This document shows, one piece after another, positions 44,501 to 52,462 of a DNA stretch of 64,000 bases (the stretch's first letter is position 1; the number at the start of each line of letters is the position of its first letter). The notes beneath the pieces are model-generated. The model was not told where the DNA came from, searched no databases, and saw only the letters and a program-made list of their open reading frames with translations. The position numbers and the translations under genes are program-made. Source of the DNA: Pseudomonas fluorescens (GTDB lineage: Bacteria; Pseudomonadota; Gammaproteobacteria; Pseudomonadales; Pseudomonadaceae); the NCBI RefSeq assembly GCF_000730425.1, contig NZ_CP008896.1, positions 434,001 to 498,000 of the forward strand, in the 5' to 3' direction.

Positions 44501-46290
44501 TTGAATGCTTCGCGCACAGTGTTCAATGCGTCCGTGGTCACCGGGTAACTCATGCCGTTGGCCAGGCCCCACTCTTTGATCGCCTGGTTCTGGGCAACAT
44601 ATTCAACCTGGCGTTCTGTATCAGTGATCGGTGCTGTGCTGGCTTCGAGCATGACTTGCGCGTAGCTCATTGTTGCCGTCGTCCCTGGCGCCTTGGCTTC
44701 AAGGCGGGCGGTTGCCGTGACAAAGCTGACCCAACTGTGGGTGCCCACGACGACTTGGTCCGGAATGTCCTTGACCAGGAACGCCGGCGCCCGGCTAGCC
44801 AGTAGCAGATGAGCCTGAACCGCCGCTTTCTCGGGAGACGACGCGCTGCCCCTGGCAATCAGGTGATCCGCCAATTGCTTGATGACCGTCGAGGCCGACT
44901 TGCCCGTGTTTTGTGCCGAGACCAACGAGTAGCCTTGGATTTGGCCGGGTGCCTGGCTATCTGTTTCGTGCTCAGCACTGTTGTTGCCTGGCAGGTGCAA
45001 GGCCGCCAGCAGCCAGTCGACAGCACTGCCTTTGACTGCACGAGCTTCGAAGGTGGCTTGAATGGCGCTACCCAGCGCCTTGCCTCGGGGCGAGTTGATC
45101 AAGCCGTCGATCAACAGTGGCGGATGACGCAGTTCCTCAGGCGTGATAGGCCTGTTGTCCAACAGATAATCCAGCACACGGTTAAACGGGGTCAGCGCGA
45201 TATCGCCGAACTGACCGGTGCGTAAATCCGCCTTCAACTGTTCCTGGCTGGCGGGGTCGAGCGGCACAGGCCAGGCCAGCGCGCCACCCAGGTTGCCATG
45301 GGTGGGTGCCCTGGGTGTCGGTGTGGAGAGGGCGGCGGCAAGGTTTTCCAGTTCTGCGTGACTGTTGGGGATATCCCAGCCGTGGTCTTCCAGAAACTGG
45401 AGAAGGCTGACGCTGTTCGACGGACCTGCGTTGGGCACCTGATAAGTCCGGTCGAAGGATAATTCGAGCGTCCTCTTCTTCAGCTCATCCCTGATGTGCC
45501 CGCCGTATTCGATACCTCCCTCTACGCGAGCTGCCAGGTGGCGCAGTTCGGCGATGGCCTGGTAGAGGTTGCGAGTGTCGCCCAAATGCGCCCTCTGGGT
45601 TTGAAGTGCCTCCTCGCTGCGAGACTTGATCAAACTGCCGGAGGTTGTCGGCTCAAGTTTTTTAAAGCCCTGGTCTTGAGCGATTTGTGCCGCACGCTGG
45701 CGTATCGAGGGCCCGGTAAGGTCCAGCGGCTCTTTATAAAAGTGTCCGACCAACCAGTACGGGACTGGCTCCTCAAGATCGCTTGTCGGGGGGGCGAAGG
45801 TCGTGTCGGCATGGCCGGCCGAGATGACACGCCCCGCCTGGAGGATCGGCTCGCTGATTGAGGCCCAATGCCGGTCGTCTTGCCCGAGAGTGTGCCGCTT
45901 CTGTTCGGGATCGAGATGGCGTTGGAGCTTGAAAGAGATCTGGCCCGACTCGGGATTGAGTTGGATCGAGCCGGTGTGAATGCCTTTGCTCTCGATCCAT
46001 TGACGGACTTCGGGCGATTTAAAGGCATTTCGCAACTGCGCCCACCACTGGCCGAATGTGGAGTCGGGGGCGATTGTGTTGATTTTGACATCTCTCTGGC
46101 GATTGGCCAGTTGCAGTAGCGCTGCGTGGTACTCCATTGCCAGCTCACGGTCACCGTTGGTGCGAGAGTCTTCAGCCGTTTCTGGTGGGGGGCCGGCTTC
46201 ACGTTTTGGCCGGGAGAGCGGCTGTAGCGCAGTGGTGTCTGGAGTGGGCAGTGGGTGGCGTTGCGTGCGAATGCTGGAAACACTGTTCAT
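41494..46290 (-). CDS. Giant toxin with C-terminal TcdA/TcdB-like DXD glycosyltransferase, C-terminus truncated by IS5
   Basis: The frame holds 1,598 codons, the last three (GKV) created at the IS junction; the uninterrupted gene would encode about 1,670 aa. The N-terminal ~850 residues resemble large Pseudomonas toxin-like proteins (FGQWWAQLRNAFKSPEV, HTLGQDDRHWASI). A glycine/alanine-rich hydrophobic stretch at ~900-990 could insert into membranes. From ~1361 (PKEFHYFWAGQDIP) to the end lies a glycosyltransferase with SDVARYPIMNKYGGIYLDTD near 1453-1473; the DTD is the Mn/UDP-sugar-binding DXD motif of GT44/GT32 toxins. The target is probably a host protein (inference). The coding sequence is visibly more AT-rich than its neighbours, suggesting transfer. 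Confidence 0.87.
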   Translation of the reverse strand: MNSVSSIRTQRHPLPTPDTTALQPLSRPKREAGPPPETAEDSRTNGDRELAMEYHAALLQLANRQRDVKINTIAPDSTFGQWWAQLRNAFKSPEVRQWIESKGIHTGSIQLNPESGQISFKLQRHLDPEQKRHTLGQDDRHWASISEPILQAGRVISAGHADTTFAPPTSDLEEPVPYWLVGHFYKEPLDLTGPSIRQRAAQIAQDQGFKKLEPTTSGSLIKSRSEEALQTQRAHLGDTRNLYQAIAELRHLAARVEGGIEYGGHIRDELKKRTLELSFDRTYQVPNAGPSNSVSLLQFLEDHGWDIPNSHAELENLAAALSTPTPRAPTHGNLGGALAWPVPLDPASQEQLKADLRTGQFGDIALTPFNRVLDYLLDNRPITPEELRHPPLLIDGLINSPRGKALGSAIQATFEARAVKGSAVDWLLAALHLPGNNSAEHETDSQAPGQIQGYSLVSAQNTGKSASTVIKQLADHLIARGSASSPEKAAVQAHLLLASRAPAFLVKDIPDQVVVGTHSWVSFVTATARLEAKAPGTTATMSYAQVMLEASTAPITDTERQVEYVAQNQAIKEWGLANGMSYPVTTDALNTVREAFNAQIRELMEASESQIPQMPTTKDIALEELKKALPDMAPELFEKKCINSQPSSRFFPGPYSLLDLYIDGRALSGAPTSADNWGEKGRSFIKGITWDQIDIAPDGKPAVWVSSSDAINVDSVMATLKNLPRPLQAFKETFPGYANSVKKATAAQLKLLVSKLPLEDRQNLELGKISIHKEIRYLREDHPIRVEPGVLLVKTERNGQAMTYAIDRLKGTVTRRPEQSYREYVPSGGHVYVSDGKKFPVIEPKGQYSPGITDANESAQGAPNSFSSPRTQYIADAMILDMDFPAVEQYAKGATTFDTEVPTHQVVAEIALNLIPFRSAIKNFIDGNIGAGIVDLAFDIFGFAIGLGAAAKGAKALSAGASVLSKVGQAGKIIGRAAIGALNPLGGIDDLARGVVGLGRTAHKGIKHLRGSYRSVNLLELAKRPDIAEGTYKATNSALETRALAKFDEATQQWYLFDARTKQAYGKALDNFYVDVPKLNDPNSLHAIGSDDVAKTASQQHGLAASGTFKVGEKTVEGNVVLFQGNWHQYDTLKKRAFGPPLRDFTPSRVAANGEVKSLNTDLLGYDIKHIALDELTTKGAQGNIYVGRSKKEYVKVDGQLYESRVQDGQRTIRHPGGSAPDIPLRDLGVSGWEPASRTNRLVGGTGNAPTPWKLGDSTYVIPTDDIRATGSSVHPYSLNYQGVEHNVIFDSSVGAWKATNLSTGVQELNHMYFWRTGKGKWQRGTFNELRKSKPIDAHRFQFVDISPPTAINIPHDVKPLPKEFHYFWAGQDIPANLVENMVSNALRTPGYKSILHVDADNPGIFQAIKSKLESRAPGLTVMNLHEDELLKQLKNGDMYNYFRQGQGKNLAAVSDVARYPIMNKYGGIYLDTDDVIQANIASGSSALKAGSTDIILNRPVAHSLTDYNAFYNTSNFATHPDNPVIAHVITEMEKRFAANKSYFTANRPTVSRDSAGKIQFTPEFNVYETKIFETVGPTLFNDILKSKKPDIYDLGKV

Positions 46291-46459
46291 AAGGTGTGCC
46301 GCCTGAGGGATCGAGGAGAGGGCCAGGTTTAAGCCGCTGCCATGGCATCAACCCTGTGTAGCCTTTCTCCCCTTATTGATTCCCTCAGCTAGTCAAGCTG
46401 TCGTTGCCTTTTGTTTCGATCGCTGCTCTCAAGTAGACACTCAGTGTCGGGGCGACGGG

Positions 46460-48871
46460 TCAGAAGTTCCAACGCGTAGTGAGCATGACATTGCGTGGGT
46501 CGCCGTAGTAAGCGGTGTTATAGAACCCAATGTTGGTGTAGTACTTCTTGTCGAACGCGTTGTTCAGGTTCAGCGTCGCGGACAGGTTCTCGGTGACCTG
46601 ATAGCGCGCCATCAGGTCCACCAGCCAGTAGGCTTCCTGGGCAAACTCCTCATTCTTGGCCTTGTAGCGGTTGTACAGCTCCTGCCAGCTACGGTTCTGC
46701 CAGCGCGCGCCGCCGCCGATGGTCAAGCGGTCCAGCGAGCCTTTGAGTGTGTAGGTGGTGTAGAAGCTGAGCTGGTCTTCGGGTTCCCAGGTCGAGACTT
46801 TCTGCCCGCTCTCGTCGCGGATGATCTTGTGGGTATAGCCGGCCTGGGCCTGCCAGCCGGGCAGCAGCTCACCGGACATTTCGGCCTCGAAGCCTTTGGT
46901 CTTGGCTTCGATACCCTTGGAGGCATAGCCCAATGACGGGTTGGTCGGCGCCGCGTTGTATTCGGCGTCGGCCTCTGCGCGATGGCTCTGGTGTACTTCA
47001 AAGTAGGCCAGGCTGGTGTTGAGCCGCCCGCCAAGGAATTCACCCTTGATGCCGCCCTCGTAGTTCTTGCCTTCGGAGGGTTCCAGCAGCTTGTTGTTGC
47101 GGTCGCGGCTGTAGCTTTGCGGCATGAAGATATCGGTGTAGCTGGCGTAGGCCGTGAAGTTTTCGTTCAGGTCATAGGTAACGCCGGCGTAGGGTACAAG
47201 CCGCCCGGTTTCCGTGGAGTCGTCGGTGCCGCGCAATGTGTAGCTGGCCACGCGGGCGCCGAGGAACAGGTTCAACGGGTCGGCCAGGTTCAAGCGCGTG
47301 CTCATGTAGCCCGCGCTCTGCCGGGTGGTCTGGTCATTGATGGCGGTGGGCGTGCCCCAGTCGGGTTCGGCGATGTTGCCGTCGAAGTTCCAGAAGTCCA
47401 CCACATTGCCATTGGGGTGTTTCACGCTGCCGTAGTCCTTGCCTTTCCAGTGGGAGTTGGAGGCCGAGCCACCCACTACCAGTTCATGCTCGCGCCCCAG
47501 CAGGCTGAACGGACCACTGAGGTACACATCGGCGGCATTGGCGCGGGTCTGGCCGGTGAATTTGTTGGCGTATACCGTGGACAGGCCGGTGTCGGGATTC
47601 GGCGCACTTTGTATCGAACCCAGCGGGGCGTGGTAGCCGCTGAGCTGATGGGTCACCTGCGCCTTGGCTACCCAGCCGTTGGCGAAGCTGCGCTCCAGGG
47701 TGGCGAAGACGCCCCGATTGTATTGCTCCCAACGGCTCCACTTGGCGCCGTTGTTATAGGAGCGCTTGACGTCGATGCGCTCGCCCTTGGTGTTGAACAA
47801 CGGGCGGCTGCCGGACCAGCCCGAGCCCATGGGATCGTTGTCCTGGTAGTCAAAACCCACGGTCAGCAAGGTGTCATCGTCGAGGTCCGCTTCCAGCGAA
47901 CCGAAGTAGACGCTGGTCTTGCGCTGGTAGCGCTCCATGAACGAATGCTTGTCCTGATAGGCCGCCACGGCGCGCCCGCGAATGTTGCCGTTGTCAGTCA
48001 ACGGTCCGCTGATGTCGACCTGGGAGCGATAGTTATCCCAGCTGCCGGCACCCAGCTCGATACTGGCCTTGAAGTCACGGGTCGGTTTTTTGCGGATCAG
48101 GTTCAGGGTCGCGCCCGGCGCACCGGCACCGGTCAGCAGGCCGGTGGCGCCTTTTAGAATCTCGACCCGGTCATAAATCGCCATGTCACTCAGGGTCTGT
48201 CCGGACGAGTAGGCCGAGTTACGCAGGGTGGGGATGCCGTCGTACTGGAAGTTCTCGATGGAAAACCCACGGGCGAAGTAGTTGGTGCGCTCGCTGTCAT
48301 AGGTCGACACCGTGATGCCGGGGGTGTGGCGCATCACATCGTCAATGGCGTTGAGGCCGAAGTCGTCCATGTGCTGGCGGGTGATCACGGTGATCGACTG
48401 CGGGGTCTCGCGGGGCGTCAGGACCATGCGTGTGGCGGTGGCGATGGTGCCCGGGGTGTAGGAACCCGTGCCCTCGGTCACGGTGCCCAGTTGGTTGGAC
48501 GTGATCTCGGTGGTGGCCAGTGCGAGGGGGCCATTACCCTTGTTCAAAACCTGTAACTGGTAGCCATCGGCACTGGCCTGCACCGCGAGGCCGGTGCCTG
48601 CCAAGACCTTGGCAAAGCCATCCACCACGCTGTAGCTGCCGCGCACGCCAGCACTGTGCAGGCCGGCGACTTGCTGCGACTGGAAGGAAATCGGCGTGCC
48701 GGCGGCCTGGGCATAGCGGCTCAGAACATCGCCGAGGGGGCCTGGGGCGATATCGAAGGCCTGGACCTGTTGCTGCGCGTAACCAATGGCCGGCAATGCC
48801 AGCGGCAGGCAGCCAAACAGCAAGCGACTGGCCAGCAGCAGGCTGCCACGGGTCGATGGGGTGGAAGACAT
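46460..48871 (-). CDS. TonB-dependent siderophore receptor with signalling (STN) domain
   Basis: This 803-aa FpvA-like outer-membrane receptor starts at the ATG at 48871 with AGGAG ten bases upstream. A signal peptide (~1-33) is followed by an STN domain (~38-110; FDIAPGPLGDVLSRYAQAAG), a TonB box/plug (ETPQSITVITRQHMDDFG) and a 22-strand barrel ending …VMLTTRWNF. The STN domain and linked FecI/FecR genes imply transcriptional autoregulation by ligand binding. It imports a ferric siderophore, identity unknown. Confidence 0.93.
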   Translation of the reverse strand: MSSTPSTRGSLLLASRLLFGCLPLALPAIGYAQQQVQAFDIAPGPLGDVLSRYAQAAGTPISFQSQQVAGLHSAGVRGSYSVVDGFAKVLAGTGLAVQASADGYQLQVLNKGNGPLALATTEITSNQLGTVTEGTGSYTPGTIATATRMVLTPRETPQSITVITRQHMDDFGLNAIDDVMRHTPGITVSTYDSERTNYFARGFSIENFQYDGIPTLRNSAYSSGQTLSDMAIYDRVEILKGATGLLTGAGAPGATLNLIRKKPTRDFKASIELGAGSWDNYRSQVDISGPLTDNGNIRGRAVAAYQDKHSFMERYQRKTSVYFGSLEADLDDDTLLTVGFDYQDNDPMGSGWSGSRPLFNTKGERIDVKRSYNNGAKWSRWEQYNRGVFATLERSFANGWVAKAQVTHQLSGYHAPLGSIQSAPNPDTGLSTVYANKFTGQTRANAADVYLSGPFSLLGREHELVVGGSASNSHWKGKDYGSVKHPNGNVVDFWNFDGNIAEPDWGTPTAINDQTTRQSAGYMSTRLNLADPLNLFLGARVASYTLRGTDDSTETGRLVPYAGVTYDLNENFTAYASYTDIFMPQSYSRDRNNKLLEPSEGKNYEGGIKGEFLGGRLNTSLAYFEVHQSHRAEADAEYNAAPTNPSLGYASKGIEAKTKGFEAEMSGELLPGWQAQAGYTHKIIRDESGQKVSTWEPEDQLSFYTTYTLKGSLDRLTIGGGARWQNRSWQELYNRYKAKNEEFAQEAYWLVDLMARYQVTENLSATLNLNNAFDKKYYTNIGFYNTAYYGDPRNVMLTTRWNF

Positions 48872-48935
48872 GTAATCGGTGCTCCTATGGATGTTGGCCA
48901 AGGAAAGGACGCGGCAAAACCGAAAACACGCAGAC

Positions 48936-48952
48936 TTTATTGAGAATTATTC
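48936..48952. promoter_or_regulatory. Fur-like or FecI-target promoter element upstream of the receptor
   Basis: On the minus strand the sequence reads GAATAATTCTCAATAAA, resembling half of a Fur box (AATAATTCTCATT type). It overlaps the end of the FecR gene and lies 65-81 bp upstream of the receptor start. Iron control of the receptor is the likely reading. Confidence 0.4.
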
Positions 48953-49875
48953 GTACTGTTTTTCAAGGACACGCGAATGATCCAGGGGGTGTAGCTGCTG
49001 ACCTCGATCGGCAGCGTGCGCTGGAGCAGGCGCAAGGCCCGTGCAGGGTCGTCGAAAGGCAGCATCACCGTGACCCGCAAACCTTGCAGGGCCTGACGAT
49101 CGAACAGCAACAGGCCGCTGCGATGGCGGCCCAGGCGCTCCAGCACATCCGCCAGGGGTTCGTCGTTGGCCAGCAGTTGATGGGTATTCCAGGCGGCCTC
49201 GTGGGCGCGGGCATCGAATGGTTCCACGACCCCAGGGCCACTTGCCTCAAGGCGCACCCGTTGGCCGGGGTTGAGGGTCAGTTGCTGGGTGCCGCTGTCG
49301 ATGCGGGTAGACGATTCGAGCATCCTGACCACTGTCGCGTCGCCGCTGCGTTCCACGATAAAGCGCGTACCCAGGGCACGGATGCTGCCTTGTGGGGTAT
49401 CGACATAGAACGGGCGCTGGGCATCCTTGGCCACATCTACCAGCACTTCACCCTGCAGCAGCCGCACGCGGCGTTGGTGCGCGTCGAAGTGCAGGTCCAC
49501 GGCCGAACCGCCATCCAGTTGCAGGGCGCTGCCATCGGCCAGGCGTTGTCGCTGCCACTGGCCGCTGGCGCTGCTGAGGTCGGCGAACAGATAGCCGCGC
49601 TGGCTGTACTGATAAGTCGGCAGGGCGAGCAGGCCGATTAACAGGCTGAGTGCCAGGCCCTTGATCGCCTTTGGCTGTTGGCGCGCCCGGCGTAAGGCTG
49701 CGCGGGCCGGTGCCTGCTTGAGCGGCGACAGGTGGCCCTGCAAGCGCGCGACCGCCAACGGGTGCTGCGGGTCGGCGGCCAACCAGGCATGGAAGGCCTG
49801 CTGGCTGGCGGTGTCGGACTGATGGTCGAGGCGCACCAGCCACTCGGCGGCTTGGCGCAGGATGGCCGGGGTCAT
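48937..49875 (-). CDS. FecR-like anti-sigma/sigma regulator
   Basis: This protein of 312 aa starts at the ATG at 49875, ATGA-coupled to the upstream sigma gene. The N-terminal DUF4880 cytosolic domain (ILRQAAEWLVRLDH) is followed by a single transmembrane helix (~80-95, LALSLLIGLLALPTY) and a periplasmic FecR domain (LADGSALQLDGGSAVDLHF). It relays receptor occupancy to the FecI-type sigma factor. Confidence 0.91.
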   Translation of the reverse strand: MTPAILRQAAEWLVRLDHQSDTASQQAFHAWLAADPQHPLAVARLQGHLSPLKQAPARAALRRARQQPKAIKGLALSLLIGLLALPTYQYSQRGYLFADLSSASGQWQRQRLADGSALQLDGGSAVDLHFDAHQRRVRLLQGEVLVDVAKDAQRPFYVDTPQGSIRALGTRFIVERSGDATVVRMLESSTRIDSGTQQLTLNPGQRVRLEASGPGVVEPFDARAHEAAWNTHQLLANDEPLADVLERLGRHRSGLLLFDRQALQGLRVTVMLPFDDPARALRLLQRTLPIEVSSYTPWIIRVSLKNSTNNSQ

Positions 49876-50387
49876 GCCTGAGTGCACGCGTCGCAGGCCA
49901 GCAGGGCTTCTACCAGGTCCTGTTGCACGGTGCGCACCGAAACCCCGAGGCGTTCGGCGATCTGTGCCTGATCCAGGCCATCGAGGTGGCGCAGGATAAA
50001 GGTCTCGCGAATTCGCGGCTTCATCCGCGCCAAAGCGCGGTCAATCGCTTCCAGCACCTGCACCGCCTGCAGAATCTGCTCGGGGGAGGGGGCCTGTTCA
50101 AGGTACTGGGCACAGCGTTCCAGCTCCTCTTGGTAGGCCCGTTCCAGGCGGCGCCGGCGATTTTTGTCCATCAACAGGCGGCGGGCCACAGTGGCGAGAT
50201 AGGCCTGGGGCTCGCGGGGCGCCACATAGGGCTCAGCCGACAGTAGGCGGATAAACGTGTCGTGTGCCACGTCTGCCGCGTGATGGGAGCAATCTACGCG
50301 GCGGCGCAACCAGCTCAACAGCCAGCCGTGATAGCCGCGGTACAGGGCTTCAAGCGTCGCGGCTTCGGCGGGTTGGGCGGGTTTCAT
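49872..50387 (-). CDS. FecI-type ECF sigma factor
   Basis: This 171-aa protein has region 2 (WLRRRVDCSHHAADVAHDTFIRLL) and region 4 (LDGLDQAQIAERLGVSVRTVQQDL). It is the first gene of the fecI-fecR-receptor set and should transcribe the receptor gene. The AT-rich upstream sequence (AGAATAAGATTAATT on the minus strand) may hold a Fur site. Confidence 0.91.
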   Translation of the reverse strand: MKPAQPAEAATLEALYRGYHGWLLSWLRRRVDCSHHAADVAHDTFIRLLSAEPYVAPREPQAYLATVARRLLMDKNRRRRLERAYQEELERCAQYLEQAPSPEQILQAVQVLEAIDRALARMKPRIRETFILRHLDGLDQAQIAERLGVSVRTVQQDLVEALLACDACTQA

Positions 50388-50415
50388 GCGAAAAATTCGT
50401 AAGTGGGAATTAATC

Positions 50416-50568
50416 TTATTCTAGTTGTTTCTGATTGGCGGCTGCAATGGTCGAGGGCGCGTTGGTCTTGAGATCAGCCTTTTGAACGTCTTTATAGAGG
50501 GCGTCGAAGAAAGCCGGGTCGACCAGGCGGCGCTGTTCAGGGACAGGGGGCTTTATGCCGTCAATCAA
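50416..50568 (-). pseudogene. Possible C-terminal fragment of an unidentified gene
   Basis: A minus-strand frame of 50 codons reads LIDGIKPPVPEQRRLVDPAF...TIAAANQKQLE and ends TAA at 50416. Its composition looks genuinely coding, but the only start is a TTG without a ribosome site and a stop lies just upstream. It may be the surviving 3' end of a lost gene. I do not recognise the family. Confidence 0.35.
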
Positions 50569-51052
50569 CGGGGTTTTATGTGGTTAATTTTTGTATATCG
50601 GTCAAGTTCATTTGGTTTTTATGACCGAGCGGCGATGGTTTAGTGGGATATGGCCCTGGGAGGGCGGTCTGTAAGCCCGGTTCCTGCGCATATAAACCCA
50701 ATCAAACACGGGGTTGTGCGTGGAAAGTATGCAAAGGTAACGGTGTTCGCTATTGGTGTGTAGTTTGGTAGCGCTTTTTGTGCGAATTGACTGAATCCAC
50801 AGTAACGTCCTTTTGGCAGAGTCAGGTAGGTGGGCAACGAATCGGTCAGTTTTCTACGCAATGTTTAAAGCGTGGGTATCAACAAACATTGGACGTTTTC
50901 ATGGCTGGAAACGCTCATCCTGCCGCCACCCCCTTGGGCAATGAGTGAATGGCCATGGCCAATCGGTCATTCCAACCCCGGTTCGGTCAGTGGCATATGC
51001 CCTGCACCCTATCAAGACAACACATGCGTTCACTTCACCCATAGGCTTGATC
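50569..51052. other. AT-rich intergenic stretch, no gene supported
   Basis: Between the sigma/FecR/receptor set and the GlpA-like gene the sequence is noticeably AT-richer (TATATCGGTCAAGTTC, GTAGTTTGGTAGCG). Short frames occur but none has a ribosome site and a recognisable product. It may represent decayed DNA or a long promoter region for the 51-55 kb operon. Confidence 0.5.
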
Positions 51053-52462
51053 ATGACCAAACCCTTCCCGAATCAGAGCGGTATCTACGACGTCATCGTG
51101 GTGGGCGGTGGCGTTGTGGGGTGCGCGATGGTCCGGCGCTTTACCCTGGAGGGCGCGCGGGTGCTGTTGCTGGAAAAAAGCCCGGACATTCTGTCTGGGG
51201 CGAGCAAAGGCAACAGCGCGATCTTGCACACCGGCTTCGATGCGCCAACCGGCAGCCTGGAGCTGCAATGCATGAAGGACGGCTATCAGGAGTACCTGGA
51301 CATCCACCAGAAGATGTCGCTGCCGCTGCTCAAGACCGGCGCGATGGTGGTGGCCTGGAGCGAGGATGACCTGGGCAAGTTGCAAGGCATCGTCGAGCAG
51401 GCACACGCCAATGGGATTGCCGATGTCAGCCTGATCGGCCGTGAGCGGGTGCGCAGCCTGGAACCGCACTTGGCACATAATGCCCTGGGGGCGGTCCAGG
51501 TGCCCGGCGAGTTCCTGATCGATCCGTGGTCGGCGCCCCTGGGTTATCTGCTTCAGGGCCTGATGCATGGGGCACAGGTGCGGTTCAATACCGAGGTCAA
51601 CGGCGGTTATTTCGATGGCGACCTCTGGGCCCTGGAAACCACCAATGGGTTTATCCGGGGCCGCACGGTCATCAACTGCGCCGGGTTGTTCGGCGATGTG
51701 CTGGAGCAGCAGTTGCTGGGCGCGTCGAGCTTCTCCATTCACCCGCGCAAAGGCCAGTTCGTGGTGTTCGACAAGGCGGCCGCGCGCTATCTGGGCAATA
51801 TCATCCTGCCGGTGCCCAATGAACGCACCAAGGGCATCGTCCTGACTCGCACGGTCTACGGCAACCTGTTGGTGGGGCCTACCGCCGAAGAACAGGAAGA
51901 CCGCTTGCATGCAGGCCTGGACAGCGATGTGCTGCGCCAGCTGGTGGAGGCTGCTGTCGAGCGTATGCCTGCGCTCGACGGCATGCCGGTCACCGCCACC
52001 TACGCTGCGCTGCGGCCCGCCACGGAAAAGAAAGAGTATCGGGTGCAGCGGGTCGAAGGTAAGAACTGGATCAGTGTCGGCGGCATCCGCTCCACCGGTC
52101 TGACAGCGGCCCTGGGCATCGCCCGGCATGTGTTCAGCCTTTATCAGCGCGAGCACACGAAGATTCCCGCGCCCACTTTGCAATGGCCCGCGCTGCCCAA
52201 CCTTGCCGAACATCTGCCGCGCGATTACCAGAGCCCAGGCTACGGCGAAATCGTCTGCCACTGTGAAATGGTGACCCTGCGGGAAATCCAGAACGCCTTG
52301 GCCAGCGCGTTGCCACCCGGTGACCTCGGTGGCCTGAAGCGCCGTACACGTGCCTGCATGGGGCGCTGCCAGGGTTTTTATTGTGGGGCGCGGGTGGCCG
52401 AGCTGAGCGCTGGCCATCTGGCCATTCCCCTTGCAACAGGTGTTTGTCATGAAGCCCATTGA
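51053..52462 (+). CDS. GlpA-like FAD-dependent oxidoreductase with BFD-like [2Fe-2S] domain
   Basis: This protein of 469 aa starts at the ATG at 51053. The FAD-binding GGGVVG is at 18-23 and a DAO domain runs to ~380. A C-terminal BFD-like Fe-S domain (VCHCEMVTLREI...RACMGRCQGFYCG) is as in anaerobic glycerol-3-phosphate dehydrogenase GlpA. It probably oxidises a phosphorylated alcohol made by the kinase encoded two genes downstream. It overlaps the next gene by 14 bp. Confidence 0.87.
   Translation: MTKPFPNQSGIYDVIVVGGGVVGCAMVRRFTLEGARVLLLEKSPDILSGASKGNSAILHTGFDAPTGSLELQCMKDGYQEYLDIHQKMSLPLLKTGAMVVAWSEDDLGKLQGIVEQAHANGIADVSLIGRERVRSLEPHLAHNALGAVQVPGEFLIDPWSAPLGYLLQGLMHGAQVRFNTEVNGGYFDGDLWALETTNGFIRGRTVINCAGLFGDVLEQQLLGASSFSIHPRKGQFVVFDKAAARYLGNIILPVPNERTKGIVLTRTVYGNLLVGPTAEEQEDRLHAGLDSDVLRQLVEAAVERMPALDGMPVTATYAALRPATEKKEYRVQRVEGKNWISVGGIRSTGLTAALGIARHVFSLYQREHTKIPAPTLQWPALPNLAEHLPRDYQSPGYGEIVCHCEMVTLREIQNALASALPPGDLGGLKRRTRACMGRCQGFYCGARVAELSAGHLAIPLATGVCHEAH

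Noticed and set aside
50640..50861. 73-codon minus-strand frame
   Set aside because: No ribosome site, no domain, and odd composition; treated as noncoding.
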